A stretch of DNA of 64,000 bases from Xanthomonas dyei (GTDB lineage: Bacteria; Pseudomonadota; Gammaproteobacteria; Xanthomonadales; Xanthomonadaceae): positions 1 through 64,000 of the forward strand of contig NZ_MDEE01000016.1 in NCBI RefSeq assembly GCF_002939865.1. The letters run 5' to 3'. Below, one piece after another: positions 47,281 to 55,958 of this stretch (the first letter of the stretch is position 1; every line of letters starts with the position of its first letter). Below the pieces are notes generated by a model. The model saw only the letters and a list, made by a program, of their open reading frames with translations, searched no databases and was not told where the DNA came from. The position numbers and the translations under genes were made by a program.

Positions 47281-47970
47281 ATGCGGATGCGGTGGTTACA
47301 ACAAAAAGGTGCGGTGTCGTTACTGGCGCTGAGTGGCGCAGTGGCACCGGCCGCAGCGACCCCGGTCAGCGTCACTGTGACCGATGCCAACGGTGTCCTG
47401 GTCGATGCGGTGGTCAGTCTGGAACTGCCGCGGCCCGCTGCAGCCAGCCCGGGCAAGATGTTGGAGATGGATCAGGTCAACTCGCAATTCGTGCCGGCGG
47501 TCTTGGTGGTGCGCACCGGCACTTCGGTACGGTTTCCGAACAACGATCAGATCCGCCATCAGGTGTATTCGTTCTCGCCCGCCAAACGCTTCGAACTGCC
47601 GCTGTTTCAGGGCACTACCGCCGCGCCGGTGCGGTTCGATCAGGCCGGTCTGGTCACGGTGGGCTGCAACATTCATGACTGGATGCTGGGCTATATCGTG
47701 GTGCTGGAGACGCCGTATTTCGGCAAGACCGGCAGCGATGGCCGTGTGCAACTCGATGCTCCGGCAGGCACCTACACGCTGCGCGTCTGGCATCCACGCA
47801 TCAAGGGCGCGGCAGTGGGCGAGCCGCTGGTGATTGCGCGTGATGCCTTGCAACGCAAGGTCACCTTGCAGACCACCGGCGCCGCTCCGGTCGTCGCGCC
47901 ACCGGACGAGCGCGTGCGTGCGCTGCAGGACAAGTTCCGCCACGCCGACCCCAAGAAGCCGCACCCATGA
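47281..47970 (+). CDS. Secreted cupredoxin-like protein (methylamine-utilisation-type plastocyanin fold)
   Basis: The 229-residue periplasmic protein has a signal peptide cleaved near AAATPV. The full set of type 1 copper ligands is visible: His93 (IRHQVYSF), Cys129, His132 and Met135 (CNIHDWM). A carboxypeptidase-regulatory-like beta domain follows (DGRVQLDAPAGTYTLRVWHP). It probably carries electrons or senses copper/redox state. It is the first gene of a four-gene unit and overlaps the GGDEF/EAL gene by four bases. Confidence 0.87.
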   Translation: MRMRWLQQKGAVSLLALSGAVAPAAATPVSVTVTDANGVLVDAVVSLELPRPAAASPGKMLEMDQVNSQFVPAVLVVRTGTSVRFPNNDQIRHQVYSFSPAKRFELPLFQGTTAAPVRFDQAGLVTVGCNIHDWMLGYIVVLETPYFGKTGSDGRVQLDAPAGTYTLRVWHPRIKGAAVGEPLVIARDALQRKVTLQTTGAAPVVAPPDERVRALQDKFRHADPKKPHP

Positions 47971-50333
47971 GGGCGATGCGCCTGCACACGCGCATCGCGG
48001 TCTTGCTGGTGCTGGTCGTGCTGGCCACGCAGGCGTTGACCTTCATCGCCGTGCAGCTGGCAACCGAGCGCAGCGTCAAGGCGCAACTGGGCGAAGAACT
48101 GCAGATCGGCGAGCGCGTCTGGCAGCGCATCAATCTGCGCCGCGACGAGCAGCTGCTGCAATCGGCGTCGGTGCTGGCAGACGACTTCGGCTTTCGTGCC
48201 GCGGTGGCCAGCGGCGATGTGCCTACCATGCAATCGGCGCTGCGCAATCATGCCGCGCGCATGTCTGCGCAGACCGCAGTGCTGCTCTCGCCGGATGGCG
48301 AATTTTTGACCGGGCTGGCCGACCTTCCGCAGGCCGAACAATTGCGTGCGGTACAGGCGTTGTTGCAACAGGCGCAACGCGATGGGCGTGCAGTTGGTGT
48401 GGTTGCCCTGGATCAACACATCGTGCGTCTGGCCGTGGTGCAGGTGCTGGCGCCCAGCCGCGTTGGCTGGATCGCCATCGGCAACGAATCCGGCGACGGC
48501 CTGGCCCAGGATTTCCGCAGCACGACGGGATTGGATGCCACGTTCTTTACCGATGGTCCGCCGGTGCGCGTGCTGGCATCCACCCTGGAGCCTGTGGCGC
48601 GTCGCGAGTTTGCGCAGCAGTTGCCTGCCGCCGAGCACACGCAGGCGGCAGCGATTCCGCTCAACCTGGGTGAGTCGCGCTACCTGGTCAAACTGCAATC
48701 GCTCCAGGGCGACAGCCACGTGCGGGTGGCCTTGCAGGCCTCGCTCGATCGCGCGGTCGCGCCCTATCGCACACTCAAATTGCGCATTCTGCTGCTGGCA
48801 GGTTTGGCGACCGCCGCCGCGCTGTGCGTGGCAATCTTTCTGGCACGCGGCGTCAGCAAACCGGTCGCGCAACTGGTGCAGGCCGCGCGACGCATCCAGC
48901 GCGGCGATTATCAGACGGCGGTGGACGTTCCGCCCGGTCGCGAGCTCGCCGAACTGGCCGATAGCTTCGGGCGCATGCAGCATCAGATCGCCAGCCGCGA
49001 GCAACACATCCTGCACCAGGCGCGGCACGACGCATTGACCGGGCTGCCCAACCGGGTCTGGTTGCTGGAACGACTGAAAGACGTGACCGCGCAGACTGTC
49101 GCCTCTGGCGGCACCGCGGCGGTGCTGATCCTGGATCTGGATCGCTTCAAGGAACTCAACGACAGCCTTGGTCATGATTTTGCCGACCAGTTGCTGGTCG
49201 AGGCCGGACGCAGGCTCGCCGAGGTGGTGCAGGAACCAAACCTGGTCGGGCGGCTGGGCAGCGATGAGTTCATGGTGATCGTGGCGCATGCCGATGCGAC
49301 CACCGTGCAGCAGGACGCACAACGCCTGCTGCTGCAATTGCGTCGTCCGCTGGCGTTGCCGCAGGCACGCATCCAGCTCGAAGCCAGTATCGGCATCGCC
49401 CTGATTCCCGAACATGGCGCCGACCCGGACACCTTGTTGCGCCGCGCCGATATTGCGCGACGGCAGGTTGGAGATATCGCCACCATCGGTGCCAGCGTCT
49501 ACCGCATGGGACAGGACGAACAGCATCTGCGGCGGCTGCGCCTGACCGGCGATCTGCGCCAGGCCATTGGCGGTAACGAGTTGACTCTGCGCTTCCAGCC
49601 CAAGATCTGCCTGCGCAGCGATCGCGTCGAACAGGTCGAAGTGCTGGTGCGTTGGCATCACCCGACGCTGGGCCCGATCGGTCCAGACGAATTCATTCCG
49701 CTGGCCGAGCATTCCGGCGTCATCCATCCATTGACCCGCTTCGTGCTGGACGAGGCGCTGCGCTGCCAGGCGCGCTGGCGCACGCAAGGGCTGGAGCTGG
49801 GCATGGCGATCAACCTCTCGGCGCTGGATCTCGCCGATCCAGGCTTGCCCGATTATGTGCGTGCGCGGCTGGAACAGCATGCGGTGCCGGCGCAGTCGGT
49901 CACGCTGGAACTGACCGAAAGCGCCTTGATGCGCGATGTCGAATCCGCGCTGCACATGCTGCATCAACTGCGCAGCGTCGGCGTGCGTCTGTCCATCGAC
50001 GATTTCGGCACCGGCTATTCCTCGTTGGCCCAACTCAAGCGCATGCCGGTGAACGAATTGAAGATCGACAAGAGCTTCGTCATGCAGCTGGCCGAAGGTA
50101 CCGACGATGCCTTCATCGTGCGCAGCACCATCGATCTTGGTCACAACCTGGGCCTGAGCGTGATCGCCGAAGGCGTCGAAAACGCCACTGCACTCGATCT
50201 GTTGCGCGGCTATGGCTGCGACATGGTGCAGGGCTATCTCTATGCACCGCCGCTGGAGCAGGCACCCTTCGTGGCGTGGTGCATGCGCCAACTCGGGATG
50301 TCCGCGCACTCGCAGATCGGAGCGCAAGGATGA
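47967..50333 (+). CDS. Membrane sensor with HAMP, degenerate GGDEF and EAL domains
   Basis: The 788-residue inner-membrane protein has helix 1 at residues about 8-27, a periplasmic double-CACHE-like sensor domain (about 28-270), helix 2 at about 270-292 and HAMP at about 293-345. The GGDEF domain (about 350-505) has the signature RLGSDEF instead of RxGGDEF and GHDFADQLL in place of GHxxGDxLL, so cyclase activity is doubtful. The EAL domain (about 525-775) has EVLVRW in place of EALLRW. It keeps Asn in INLSA, Glu in ELTES, the Asp pair in IDDFGTGYSSL, Lys in LKIDKSFV and Glu in AEGVEN, so c-di-GMP hydrolysis is likely. Both ends overlap neighbouring genes by four bases. Confidence 0.9.
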   Translation: MRAMRLHTRIAVLLVLVVLATQALTFIAVQLATERSVKAQLGEELQIGERVWQRINLRRDEQLLQSASVLADDFGFRAAVASGDVPTMQSALRNHAARMSAQTAVLLSPDGEFLTGLADLPQAEQLRAVQALLQQAQRDGRAVGVVALDQHIVRLAVVQVLAPSRVGWIAIGNESGDGLAQDFRSTTGLDATFFTDGPPVRVLASTLEPVARREFAQQLPAAEHTQAAAIPLNLGESRYLVKLQSLQGDSHVRVALQASLDRAVAPYRTLKLRILLLAGLATAAALCVAIFLARGVSKPVAQLVQAARRIQRGDYQTAVDVPPGRELAELADSFGRMQHQIASREQHILHQARHDALTGLPNRVWLLERLKDVTAQTVASGGTAAVLILDLDRFKELNDSLGHDFADQLLVEAGRRLAEVVQEPNLVGRLGSDEFMVIVAHADATTVQQDAQRLLLQLRRPLALPQARIQLEASIGIALIPEHGADPDTLLRRADIARRQVGDIATIGASVYRMGQDEQHLRRLRLTGDLRQAIGGNELTLRFQPKICLRSDRVEQVEVLVRWHHPTLGPIGPDEFIPLAEHSGVIHPLTRFVLDEALRCQARWRTQGLELGMAINLSALDLADPGLPDYVRARLEQHAVPAQSVTLELTESALMRDVESALHMLHQLRSVGVRLSIDDFGTGYSSLAQLKRMPVNELKIDKSFVMQLAEGTDDAFIVRSTIDLGHNLGLSVIAEGVENATALDLLRGYGCDMVQGYLYAPPLEQAPFVAWCMRQLGMSAHSQIGAQG

Positions 50334-51202
50334 CGCATCGTTTCCGCGCCGCGCTCGTTTTTGCAGTGTGCAGTGTCGCGCTGATGCCAGCGCTTGCGGT
50401 TGCCGGCGACGGCCGTCTGCTCGCCACCGGCGGCGTGTCGATGATCGAAGGCAGCAGCGGTGGCGGCATCGTGCCGTGGGCCACGTTGTCCGGTTATGGC
50501 ACCCGCGATGAGCTCGGCACCGTGCTGTTTGCCACGCATGTGGACAGTGGTGATTACCGGCTTGATGTGCAAGGCGCCGCGCTGACGGTCGGCAACCGGC
50601 TGGAACTGTCGCTCGCGCGCCAGCGCCTGGATCTGGGCACCTTGCAGGATCGCCTTGCATTGCCGTGGAACGCGCTTGGCCAGGATGTCTTCGGCGCCAA
50701 GCTGCGCGTGTATGGCGATCTGGTCTACGGGCGCGCCCCGCAAGTCAGCGTCGGCGTGCAGTACAAGCGTTTGCGCGACGGTACGCTGCCACTGGCCATC
50801 GGTGCGCGCGACGACCACGGCACCGATGTGTATGTCAGCGCCAGCAGGCTGCTGTTGCAGGGCGCCGGCGGCTATCAATTGCTGCTCAACGGTACGCTGC
50901 GCGCGACCCGCGCCAATCAGACCGGGTTGCTCGGCTTCGGCGGCGATCGTCGCAACAGCTATCGACTGGTCCCTGAGGCAAGCGCTGCGGTCGTGCTGTC
51001 GCCGTCGTGGGTGGTTGGTGTGGAATATCGCGACAAGCCGGACAATCTGGGCTTTGCGCGCGAACAGGCCTGGGCCGATGGTTTTGTCGCCTGGTTCCCC
51101 AACAAGCATGTCTCGCTGACTGCGGCCTGGGCCGATCTTGGCGACATCGCCACGCTGACCAACCAGCGCGGCCCGTATCTCTCCTTGCAGGTAGCGTTCT
51201 GA
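50330..51202 (+). CDS. DUF3034-like outer-membrane beta-barrel protein
   Basis: The 290-residue protein has a signal peptide cleaved near AVAGDGRL, then alternating amphipathic strands ending in LSLQVAF with a terminal Phe, as in BAM-assembled barrels. GGVSMIEGSSGGGIVPWATLSGYG and the WAWADLGDIA-like C-terminal part (WADLGDIATLTNQ) agree with DUF3034 proteins. Role is unknown; a channel or adaptor in the outer membrane is plausible. Coupled by a four-base overlap to the EAL gene and by a one-base overlap to the globin gene. Confidence 0.78.
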   Translation: MTHRFRAALVFAVCSVALMPALAVAGDGRLLATGGVSMIEGSSGGGIVPWATLSGYGTRDELGTVLFATHVDSGDYRLDVQGAALTVGNRLELSLARQRLDLGTLQDRLALPWNALGQDVFGAKLRVYGDLVYGRAPQVSVGVQYKRLRDGTLPLAIGARDDHGTDVYVSASRLLLQGAGGYQLLLNGTLRATRANQTGLLGFGGDRRNSYRLVPEASAAVVLSPSWVVGVEYRDKPDNLGFAREQAWADGFVAWFPNKHVSLTAAWADLGDIATLTNQRGPYLSLQVAF

Positions 51203-51627
51203 TGAATCGATGGTTGCGGTGGTCCCTGCTATGCGCGCTGAGCTTGAGTGCCTGCGCCACCACGCAGCCGCCTCAAACGCTGTATGACGAACTCGGTGGG
51301 CAGGCCGGCATCGAGGCGCTGGTGGAAACCATGTTGTCGCGCATTGCCGACGATCAACGCATCGTCGACAAGTTCGCGCGGGTCAACATCGTCATGCTCA
51401 ACGCGCGTCTGGTGCAGAAGTTCTGCCATGTCGCCGATGGCCCGTGCCCGGATACCGCCAAATCGATGCAACAGGCGCATGCGCATCTGGCCATCCGCGA
51501 GGGCGATTTCAACGCCCTGGTCGAAGATCTCAACTGGGCAATGGATCAACAAAAGATCCCGCGCCGCACCCAGAATCGCCTGTTGACACGATTGGCCGCC
51601 ATGCACGGCGAGATCGTCAATCACTAA
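51202..51627 (+). CDS. Group 1 truncated haemoglobin, predicted lipoprotein
   Basis: The 141-residue protein has a 2-on-2 globin fold: LYDELGGQAGIEALVETML at the N-terminus, the FCHVADGPCP turn, and QQAHAHLAIREGDFNAL, with the proximal haem ligand His93. Unusually it begins with a lipoprotein signal peptide and lipobox LSAC (residues 15-18), placing the globin in the periplasm on a membrane. Truncated globins bind O2, NO or H2S. As the last gene of the cupredoxin-EAL-barrel unit it may scavenge or sense a diatomic gas. Its TAA stop is also the target triplet of MITE-like copy D. Confidence 0.87.
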   Translation: MNRWLRWSLLCALSLSACATTQPPQTLYDELGGQAGIEALVETMLSRIADDQRIVDKFARVNIVMLNARLVQKFCHVADGPCPDTAKSMQQAHAHLAIREGDFNALVEDLNWAMDQQKIPRRTQNRLLTRLAAMHGEIVNH

Positions 51628-51769
51628 GAGCGGCTAACAAGCCGACTGTGCTCACCGCCACGCGGGCGCGGCCGGTGCTCGGTGCGGCATGGTCCACGCG
51701 TCCACGTCGTTTCTGAGGGCGCCGTCCGCACCCACCTGACGACTGCTCGCCAGGTTTTGTGAGTTGCTC
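51628..51769 (-). mobile_element. 142-bp MITE-like element, copy D, on a stop codon
   Basis: The left flank TAA (51625-51627) is the stop codon of the globin gene and the right flank is CAA. Plus-strand ends are GAGCGGCTAACAAGCC and GTTTTGTGAGTTGCTC, an inverted pair. The core GTGCTCGGTGCGGCATGGTC matches copy C. Orientation is the same as copy C. Confidence 0.82.
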
Positions 51770-51852
51770 CAAGTTTCGGAGTTGCATGCCGCACGCAACG
51801 GCCGTGCAGAGCCGATGCTTCGCGATGCCACTGCCAAGCGGCGGTGAGGTAT

Positions 51853-52653
51853 TCAATCCAGCGGTCTTACCCGATGCGAGCCGCGCGCCATCAGCCGCAG
51901 CGCTACCGCATGCGGCAACAGGCGCAGGCCGGCATTGATCAGCCGATAGCGCCAGCCCGGCACCGCAAGCACCTGGCCGCGCTCCAATGCGGCGATGCCG
52001 TACTCGGCCACCGCATCGGCCTGCAGCCAGGCCCAGCCGGGCAGGGTGGACATCGCTTCGCGGGTGCCGGTGACATCGTGGAACTCTGACCATGCAAAGC
52101 CCGGACACAGCGCGCACACCTTCACTGCGCAATCGGCGTTCTCCAGCGCCAGCGACTCGCTGAAGCGCAACATGAAGCTCTTGCTGGCCGCATACAGCGT
52201 CTGCCCGTCGGCACTGGGCGTGAGTGCGGCAAACGATGCGACGTTGAGAATGCGGCCCTGGCCGCTGGCACGGATCATCGGCAACAACCGCCAGGTCAGC
52301 TCGCACACTGCGCCGATCATCACCTGCAGAAAGCGCGCATGCGTAGCCCAGTCGTTGTACAGGTAACGCCCCGGCACGCCGTAGCCGGCGTTGTTGACCA
52401 GCGTGCCCACTGTCCAGCCATTGCGCTGGATCTGCGCCACCAGCGCTTCGGCCGCCGCAGGGTCGGCCAGGTCGGCCGGCAGCACCTCCACCCGCACCTG
52501 CGCGCCCAGTTCGGCAGCCAGTGCCTGTAGTCGGTCCACCCGACGTGCGGTCAGGATCAATGGCACACCCCGTTTGGCGTATGCCCGCGCAATCTCGCGG
52601 CCGATGCCGCTGGAAGCACCGGTGACCAGCGCGAAGACAGGCGAAACGGACAT
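51853..52653 (-). CDS. Short-chain dehydrogenase/reductase
   Basis: The 266-residue NAD(P)-dependent oxidoreductase has the cofactor motif TGASSGIG at the N-terminus, NNAGYG, and the catalytic Tyr-x3-Lys as YAASK with Ser in NVASFA. The PGFAWSEFHD segment and C-terminal extension with a hydrophobic patch resemble DltE/YqjQ-like SDRs. Substrate unknown. It is divergent from tpiA across about 110 bases. Confidence 0.9.
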   Translation of the reverse strand: MSVSPVFALVTGASSGIGREIARAYAKRGVPLILTARRVDRLQALAAELGAQVRVEVLPADLADPAAAEALVAQIQRNGWTVGTLVNNAGYGVPGRYLYNDWATHARFLQVMIGAVCELTWRLLPMIRASGQGRILNVASFAALTPSADGQTLYAASKSFMLRFSESLALENADCAVKVCALCPGFAWSEFHDVTGTREAMSTLPGWAWLQADAVAEYGIAALERGQVLAVPGWRYRLINAGLRLLPHAVALRLMARGSHRVRPLD

Positions 52654-52765
52654 GGCAGGTTCCTGTTGGGGGAGGGGTGGGACAGGCGACGGACAGAAGT
52701 GTGCCGGTTGCCGACAGGGCATGGGCTATTCTGTCGCCTGTCTTCCCCTCAGGAACCTGCGCCTG

Positions 52766-53521
52766 ATGCGTCGAAAGATCGTTGCTGGAAATTGGAAGCT
52801 GCATGGCAGCCGCGCCTTCGCCACCGAACTGGTGGCTCAGGTTGCCGCGCACATGCCCCTGGCGGGTGTCGATGTCGTCATCCTGCCGCCACTGCCTTAC
52901 CTCGGCGACCTGATCGAGGATTTCGAGGCGCACTACCTGTCCTTTGGAGCCCAGGACGTCAGCAGCAACGAGAAGGGCGCCTACACCGGTGAGGTCTCGG
53001 CCACGATGCTGGTCGATGTCGGCGCCGAATACGGGTTGGTCGGCCACTCCGAACGCCGCCAGTACCACCAGGAAAGCAGCGAGCTGGTGGCGCGCAAATT
53101 TGCCGCCGCCCTCCATGCCGGCTTGATCCCGGTGCTGTGCGTTGGGGAATCGCTGGAACAGCGTGAAGCCGGTCAGACGGAGGCAATCCTACGTGCCCAG
53201 TGCGAACCGGTGCTGGCATTGGTCGGCAGCGAGGGCTTTGCCCGCGCGGTGCTGGCCTATGAACCGATCTGGGCGATCGGGACCGGACGCACCGCCAGTC
53301 CGGAGCAGGCGCAGGCCGTGCACGCCTTCCTGCGTGGCGAAGTCGCGAAGGCGGATGCTAGAATTGCCGACTCTCTGCCCATCCTGTACGGGGGCAGTGT
53401 CAAGCCCGACAACGCCAGCGAGCTGTTCGCGCAGCCCGATGTCGATGGTGGGCTTGTCGGAGGCGCCTCCTTGGTGGCCGAAGATTTCCTGGCCATTGCG
53501 CGTGCGGCGGCCGCTTGTTAA
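52766..53521 (+). CDS. tpiA: Triosephosphate isomerase
   Basis: The 251-residue glycolytic TIM barrel has all catalytic residues: Lys11 (GNWKLH), His94 (GHSERR) and the base Glu166 (AYEPIWAIGTG). The phosphate loop GGSV and the C-terminal GGASL are in place. The start is ATG 52766, MRRKIVAGNWK. secG follows 33 bases downstream, a conserved pairing. Confidence 0.98.
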   Translation: MRRKIVAGNWKLHGSRAFATELVAQVAAHMPLAGVDVVILPPLPYLGDLIEDFEAHYLSFGAQDVSSNEKGAYTGEVSATMLVDVGAEYGLVGHSERRQYHQESSELVARKFAAALHAGLIPVLCVGESLEQREAGQTEAILRAQCEPVLALVGSEGFARAVLAYEPIWAIGTGRTASPEQAQAVHAFLRGEVAKADARIADSLPILYGGSVKPDNASELFAQPDVDGGLVGGASLVAEDFLAIARAAAAC

Positions 53522-53554
53522 CCCATTAAGTTTTGTCCGGGGACGGATTTCGAA

Positions 53555-54028
53555 ATGCTGATGTTGATCCTCAATGTGGTCTACGTGCTGGTCGCGCTGG
53601 CGATGATTGCGCTGATCCTGATGCAGCGTGGTGCGGGTGCGGCGGCCGGTTCGGGCTTCGGCGCGGGCGCCTCGGGCACGGTGTTCGGTTCGCAGGGCGC
53701 GTCGAACTTCCTGTCCAAGTCGACCAAGTGGCTGGCGGTGGTGTTTTTCAGCATCAGCCTGTTCATGGCGTGGTACGCCACCCACGGCGCCCGTCCGACC
53801 GATCAGAACCTGGGCGTGATGTCGCAGTCCGCCACCCCGGCACCGGCTGCGGCCGGTGAGCTGACCCAGCCGTTGCCGCAGTCGCCTGCCACTGGCGCGG
53901 TACCGACCGCTCCGTCGCAGCCTGCTCCTGCCGCCGCGCCCGCTGCTGCACCGGTGCAGGCCGCACCTGCGCCGTCGACGCCCGCGGCCAGCGAAGAAAA
54001 CGCTTCGGAACCAGCACAAAAACGCTGA
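53555..54028 (+). CDS. secG: Preprotein translocase subunit SecG
   Basis: The 157-residue inner-membrane component of SecYEG has two membrane helices (about 2-21 and 53-71), with the QRGAGAAAGSGFGAGASGTVFGS loop between them containing the conserved GSGS-like segment. The C-terminal half (about 90-157) is an Ala/Pro-rich tail, longer than in E. coli SecG (110 residues). A tRNA-Leu gene follows 50 bases on. Confidence 0.94.
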   Translation: MLMLILNVVYVLVALAMIALILMQRGAGAAAGSGFGAGASGTVFGSQGASNFLSKSTKWLAVVFFSISLFMAWYATHGARPTDQNLGVMSQSATPAPAAAGELTQPLPQSPATGAVPTAPSQPAPAAAPAAAPVQAAPAPSTPAASEENASEPAQKR

Positions 54029-54077
54029 AGCCGGTTACAATACGCTGCGCACTGGGATGCCCAGCGGCGCAAAGTAT

Positions 54078-54162
54078 GCCCAGGTGGCGGAATTGGTAGA
54101 CGCACTACCTTGAGGTGGTAGCGACTTAGGTCGTAGGGGTTCGAGTCCCCTCTTGGGCACCA
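54078..54162 (+). tRNA. tRNA-Leu (anticodon GAG)
   Basis: The 85-base class II tRNA has acceptor arms GCCCAGG/CTTGGGC, a D-arm with AATTGGTAGACGC, and anticodon stem CTACC/GGTAG with loop TTGAGGT giving anticodon GAG. It has a short variable arm, a GGTTCGAGTCC T-arm and an encoded CCA end (54160-54162). It lies between secG and nuoA, a conserved position in related genomes. Confidence 0.96.
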
Positions 54163-54267
54163 TTGTTTGGCTGCAGTTCCTGCGCATTGCGATGTGTCGC
54201 GCGCGGGGTCTGCCTATACCCCATGCCGGCACGCGGCGCGTGCGGGCAGAGGCAAGAGAGAATCGCT

Positions 54268-54624
54268 GTGCTGGCCGAATATTTGCCGAGTCTGCTGTTT
54301 CTGATCGTCGCCACCGGCATCGGCATCGTGCTGATGTTGATTGGTCGGTTTCTCGCTCCGCGCAGCCCGGACGCGCGCAAGCTTTCGCCGTACGAGTGTG
54401 GCTTCGAGGCATTCGAAGACGCGCGCATGAAGTTCGATGTGCGCTACTACCTCATCGCGATCCAGTTCATCGTGTTCGACCTGGAAATCATCTTCATCGT
54501 GCCGTGGACACAGGTGTTCATGGAGATCGGCGCACGTTCGCTGGTCACCATGGGGCTGTTCGTCGGCATGTTGTTCCTCGGCTTTATCTACGTGTGGAAG
54601 AAGGGAGCGCTGGAATGGGAGTGA
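54268..54624 (+). CDS. nuoA: NADH-quinone oxidoreductase subunit A
   Basis: The 118-residue membrane subunit of complex I starts at GTG 54268, which opens the first helix ([19 protein letters not shown]). Three membrane helices are separated by the conserved [32 protein letters not shown] loop. First gene of nuoA-L, 105 bases after tRNA-Leu, and overlapping nuoB by ten bases. Confidence 0.96.
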   Translation: MLAEYLPSLLFLIVATGIGIVLMLIGRFLAPRSPDARKLSPYECGFEAFEDARMKFDVRYYLIAIQFIVFDLEIIFIVPWTQVFMEIGARSLVTMGLFVGMLFLGFIYVWKKGALEWE

Positions 54625-55169
54625 TTCAGACCCTGGATCGTCTGATGACCAACCCGATGCCGGAAGGCCGGGTGGAAGACATCCTGCGCCCGGACGGCGA
54701 AAACCCGCTGCTCGAAAAGGGCTACGTGACTACCAGCGTCGACGCATTGTTGAACTGGGCGCGGACCGGTTCGATGTGGCCGATGACCTTCGGTCTGGCC
54801 TGCTGTGCTGTGGAAATGATGCACGCCGGCGCTTCGCGTCTGGATCTGGACCGTTACGGCGTGGTGTTCCGCCCGTCGCCGCGCCAGTCCGACGTGATGA
54901 TCGTGGCCGGCACCCTGGTCAACAAGATGGCCCCGGCGCTGCGCAAGGTCTACGACCAGATGCCGGACCCGAAATGGGTCATTTCGATGGGCAGCTGCGC
55001 CAACGGCGGCGGCTACTATCACTATTCGTATTCGGTGGTGCGCGGTTGCGATCGCATCGTGCCGGTGGACATCTATGTCCCGGGCTGCCCGCCGACCGCC
55101 GAGGCGCTGGTCTACGGCATCTTGCAGCTGCAGAAGAAGATCTGGCGTACCCAGACGATCGCGCGCTGA
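54615..55169 (+). CDS. nuoB: NADH-quinone oxidoreductase subunit B
   Basis: The 184-residue peripheral-arm subunit carries cluster N2. The tandem Cys of [18 protein letters not shown] and [11 protein letters not shown] supply its four ligands. Overlaps the end of nuoA. The final cluster passes electrons to quinone at the NuoB/NuoD interface. Confidence 0.97.
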   Translation: MGVIQTLDRLMTNPMPEGRVEDILRPDGENPLLEKGYVTTSVDALLNWARTGSMWPMTFGLACCAVEMMHAGASRLDLDRYGVVFRPSPRQSDVMIVAGTLVNKMAPALRKVYDQMPDPKWVISMGSCANGGGYYHYSYSVVRGCDRIVPVDIYVPGCPPTAEALVYGILQLQKKIWRTQTIAR

Positions 55170-55205
55170 CACCCGTCTTCTCCTACCGAGAGCAGCCAAG
55201 CCCCC

Positions 55206-55958
55206 ATGGCAGAGCAAGCATCTTCCTTCACTGACCGACTTGCGGCACGTTTCGCCGGTGCGCAGATCGCCGTGGCATTGCCGCGCGGCGAGGTGACGCT
55301 GGAAGTCGCCGCGGCCGATTGGCATACGACCTGTCTCGCACTGCGCGACGAGCTCGGTTTCGAGCAGCTCAGCGACCTGTGCGGCGTCGATTACCTGGGC
55401 TACGGCAGCGACGAGTGGGATACCGCCGATGTGTCGTCGCAGGGGTTCAGCCGTGGCGTCGAAGGCAAGGCCGTCGGTCGCTTCGGTTGGGGCGAATTTC
55501 CCAGCCAGGAAAGCTCAACCGGCGCGCATGCGCAGCACATGCCCAAACAGCGTTTTGCGGTGGTCGCCCAACTGATTTCCTACCAGCACAACCAGCGTCT
55601 GCGTGTGCGTTGCTACGCACCGGACGAGCAGGTGCCGGTGGTGGCGTCGGTCACCGATATCTGGCCGGGCGTGAACTGGTTCGAGCGCGAAGCATTCGAC
55701 CTGTTCGGCATCGTGTTCGACGGTCACCCGGACCTGCGCCGCATCCTGACCGACTACGGATTCGTCGGCCACCCGTTCCGCAAGGATTTCCCGCTGATCG
55801 GCAACGTCGAAGTGCGTTACGACGAAGAGCGCAAGCGCGTGGTGTACGAACCGGTCACCTCGGTCGAGCCGCGCGTCGGTGTGCCGCGCGTGATTCGCGA
55901 CGATGCCCGTTATGAGACTGCCGCCGGTGAAGTGGGCAAGTCGGAGACCGCCAAGTGA
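55206..55958 (+). CDS. nuoC: NADH-quinone oxidoreductase subunit C
   Basis: The 250-residue subunit has the NuoC signature [24 protein letters not shown] and the [22 protein letters not shown] end. It is a separate NuoC, not fused to NuoD as in E. coli. An internal stretch of about 45 residues ([20 protein letters not shown] region) is longer than in many NuoC. Stop overlaps the GTG start of nuoD. Confidence 0.96.
   Translation: MAEQASSFTDRLAARFAGAQIAVALPRGEVTLEVAAADWHTTCLALRDELGFEQLSDLCGVDYLGYGSDEWDTADVSSQGFSRGVEGKAVGRFGWGEFPSQESSTGAHAQHMPKQRFAVVAQLISYQHNQRLRVRCYAPDEQVPVVASVTDIWPGVNWFEREAFDLFGIVFDGHPDLRRILTDYGFVGHPFRKDFPLIGNVEVRYDEERKRVVYEPVTSVEPRVGVPRVIRDDARYETAAGEVGKSETAK

Noticed and set aside
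47772-50660. 962-codon minus-strand frame across the EAL gene
   Set aside because: Antisense to an EAL protein with recognisable domains; no signal or motif of its own.
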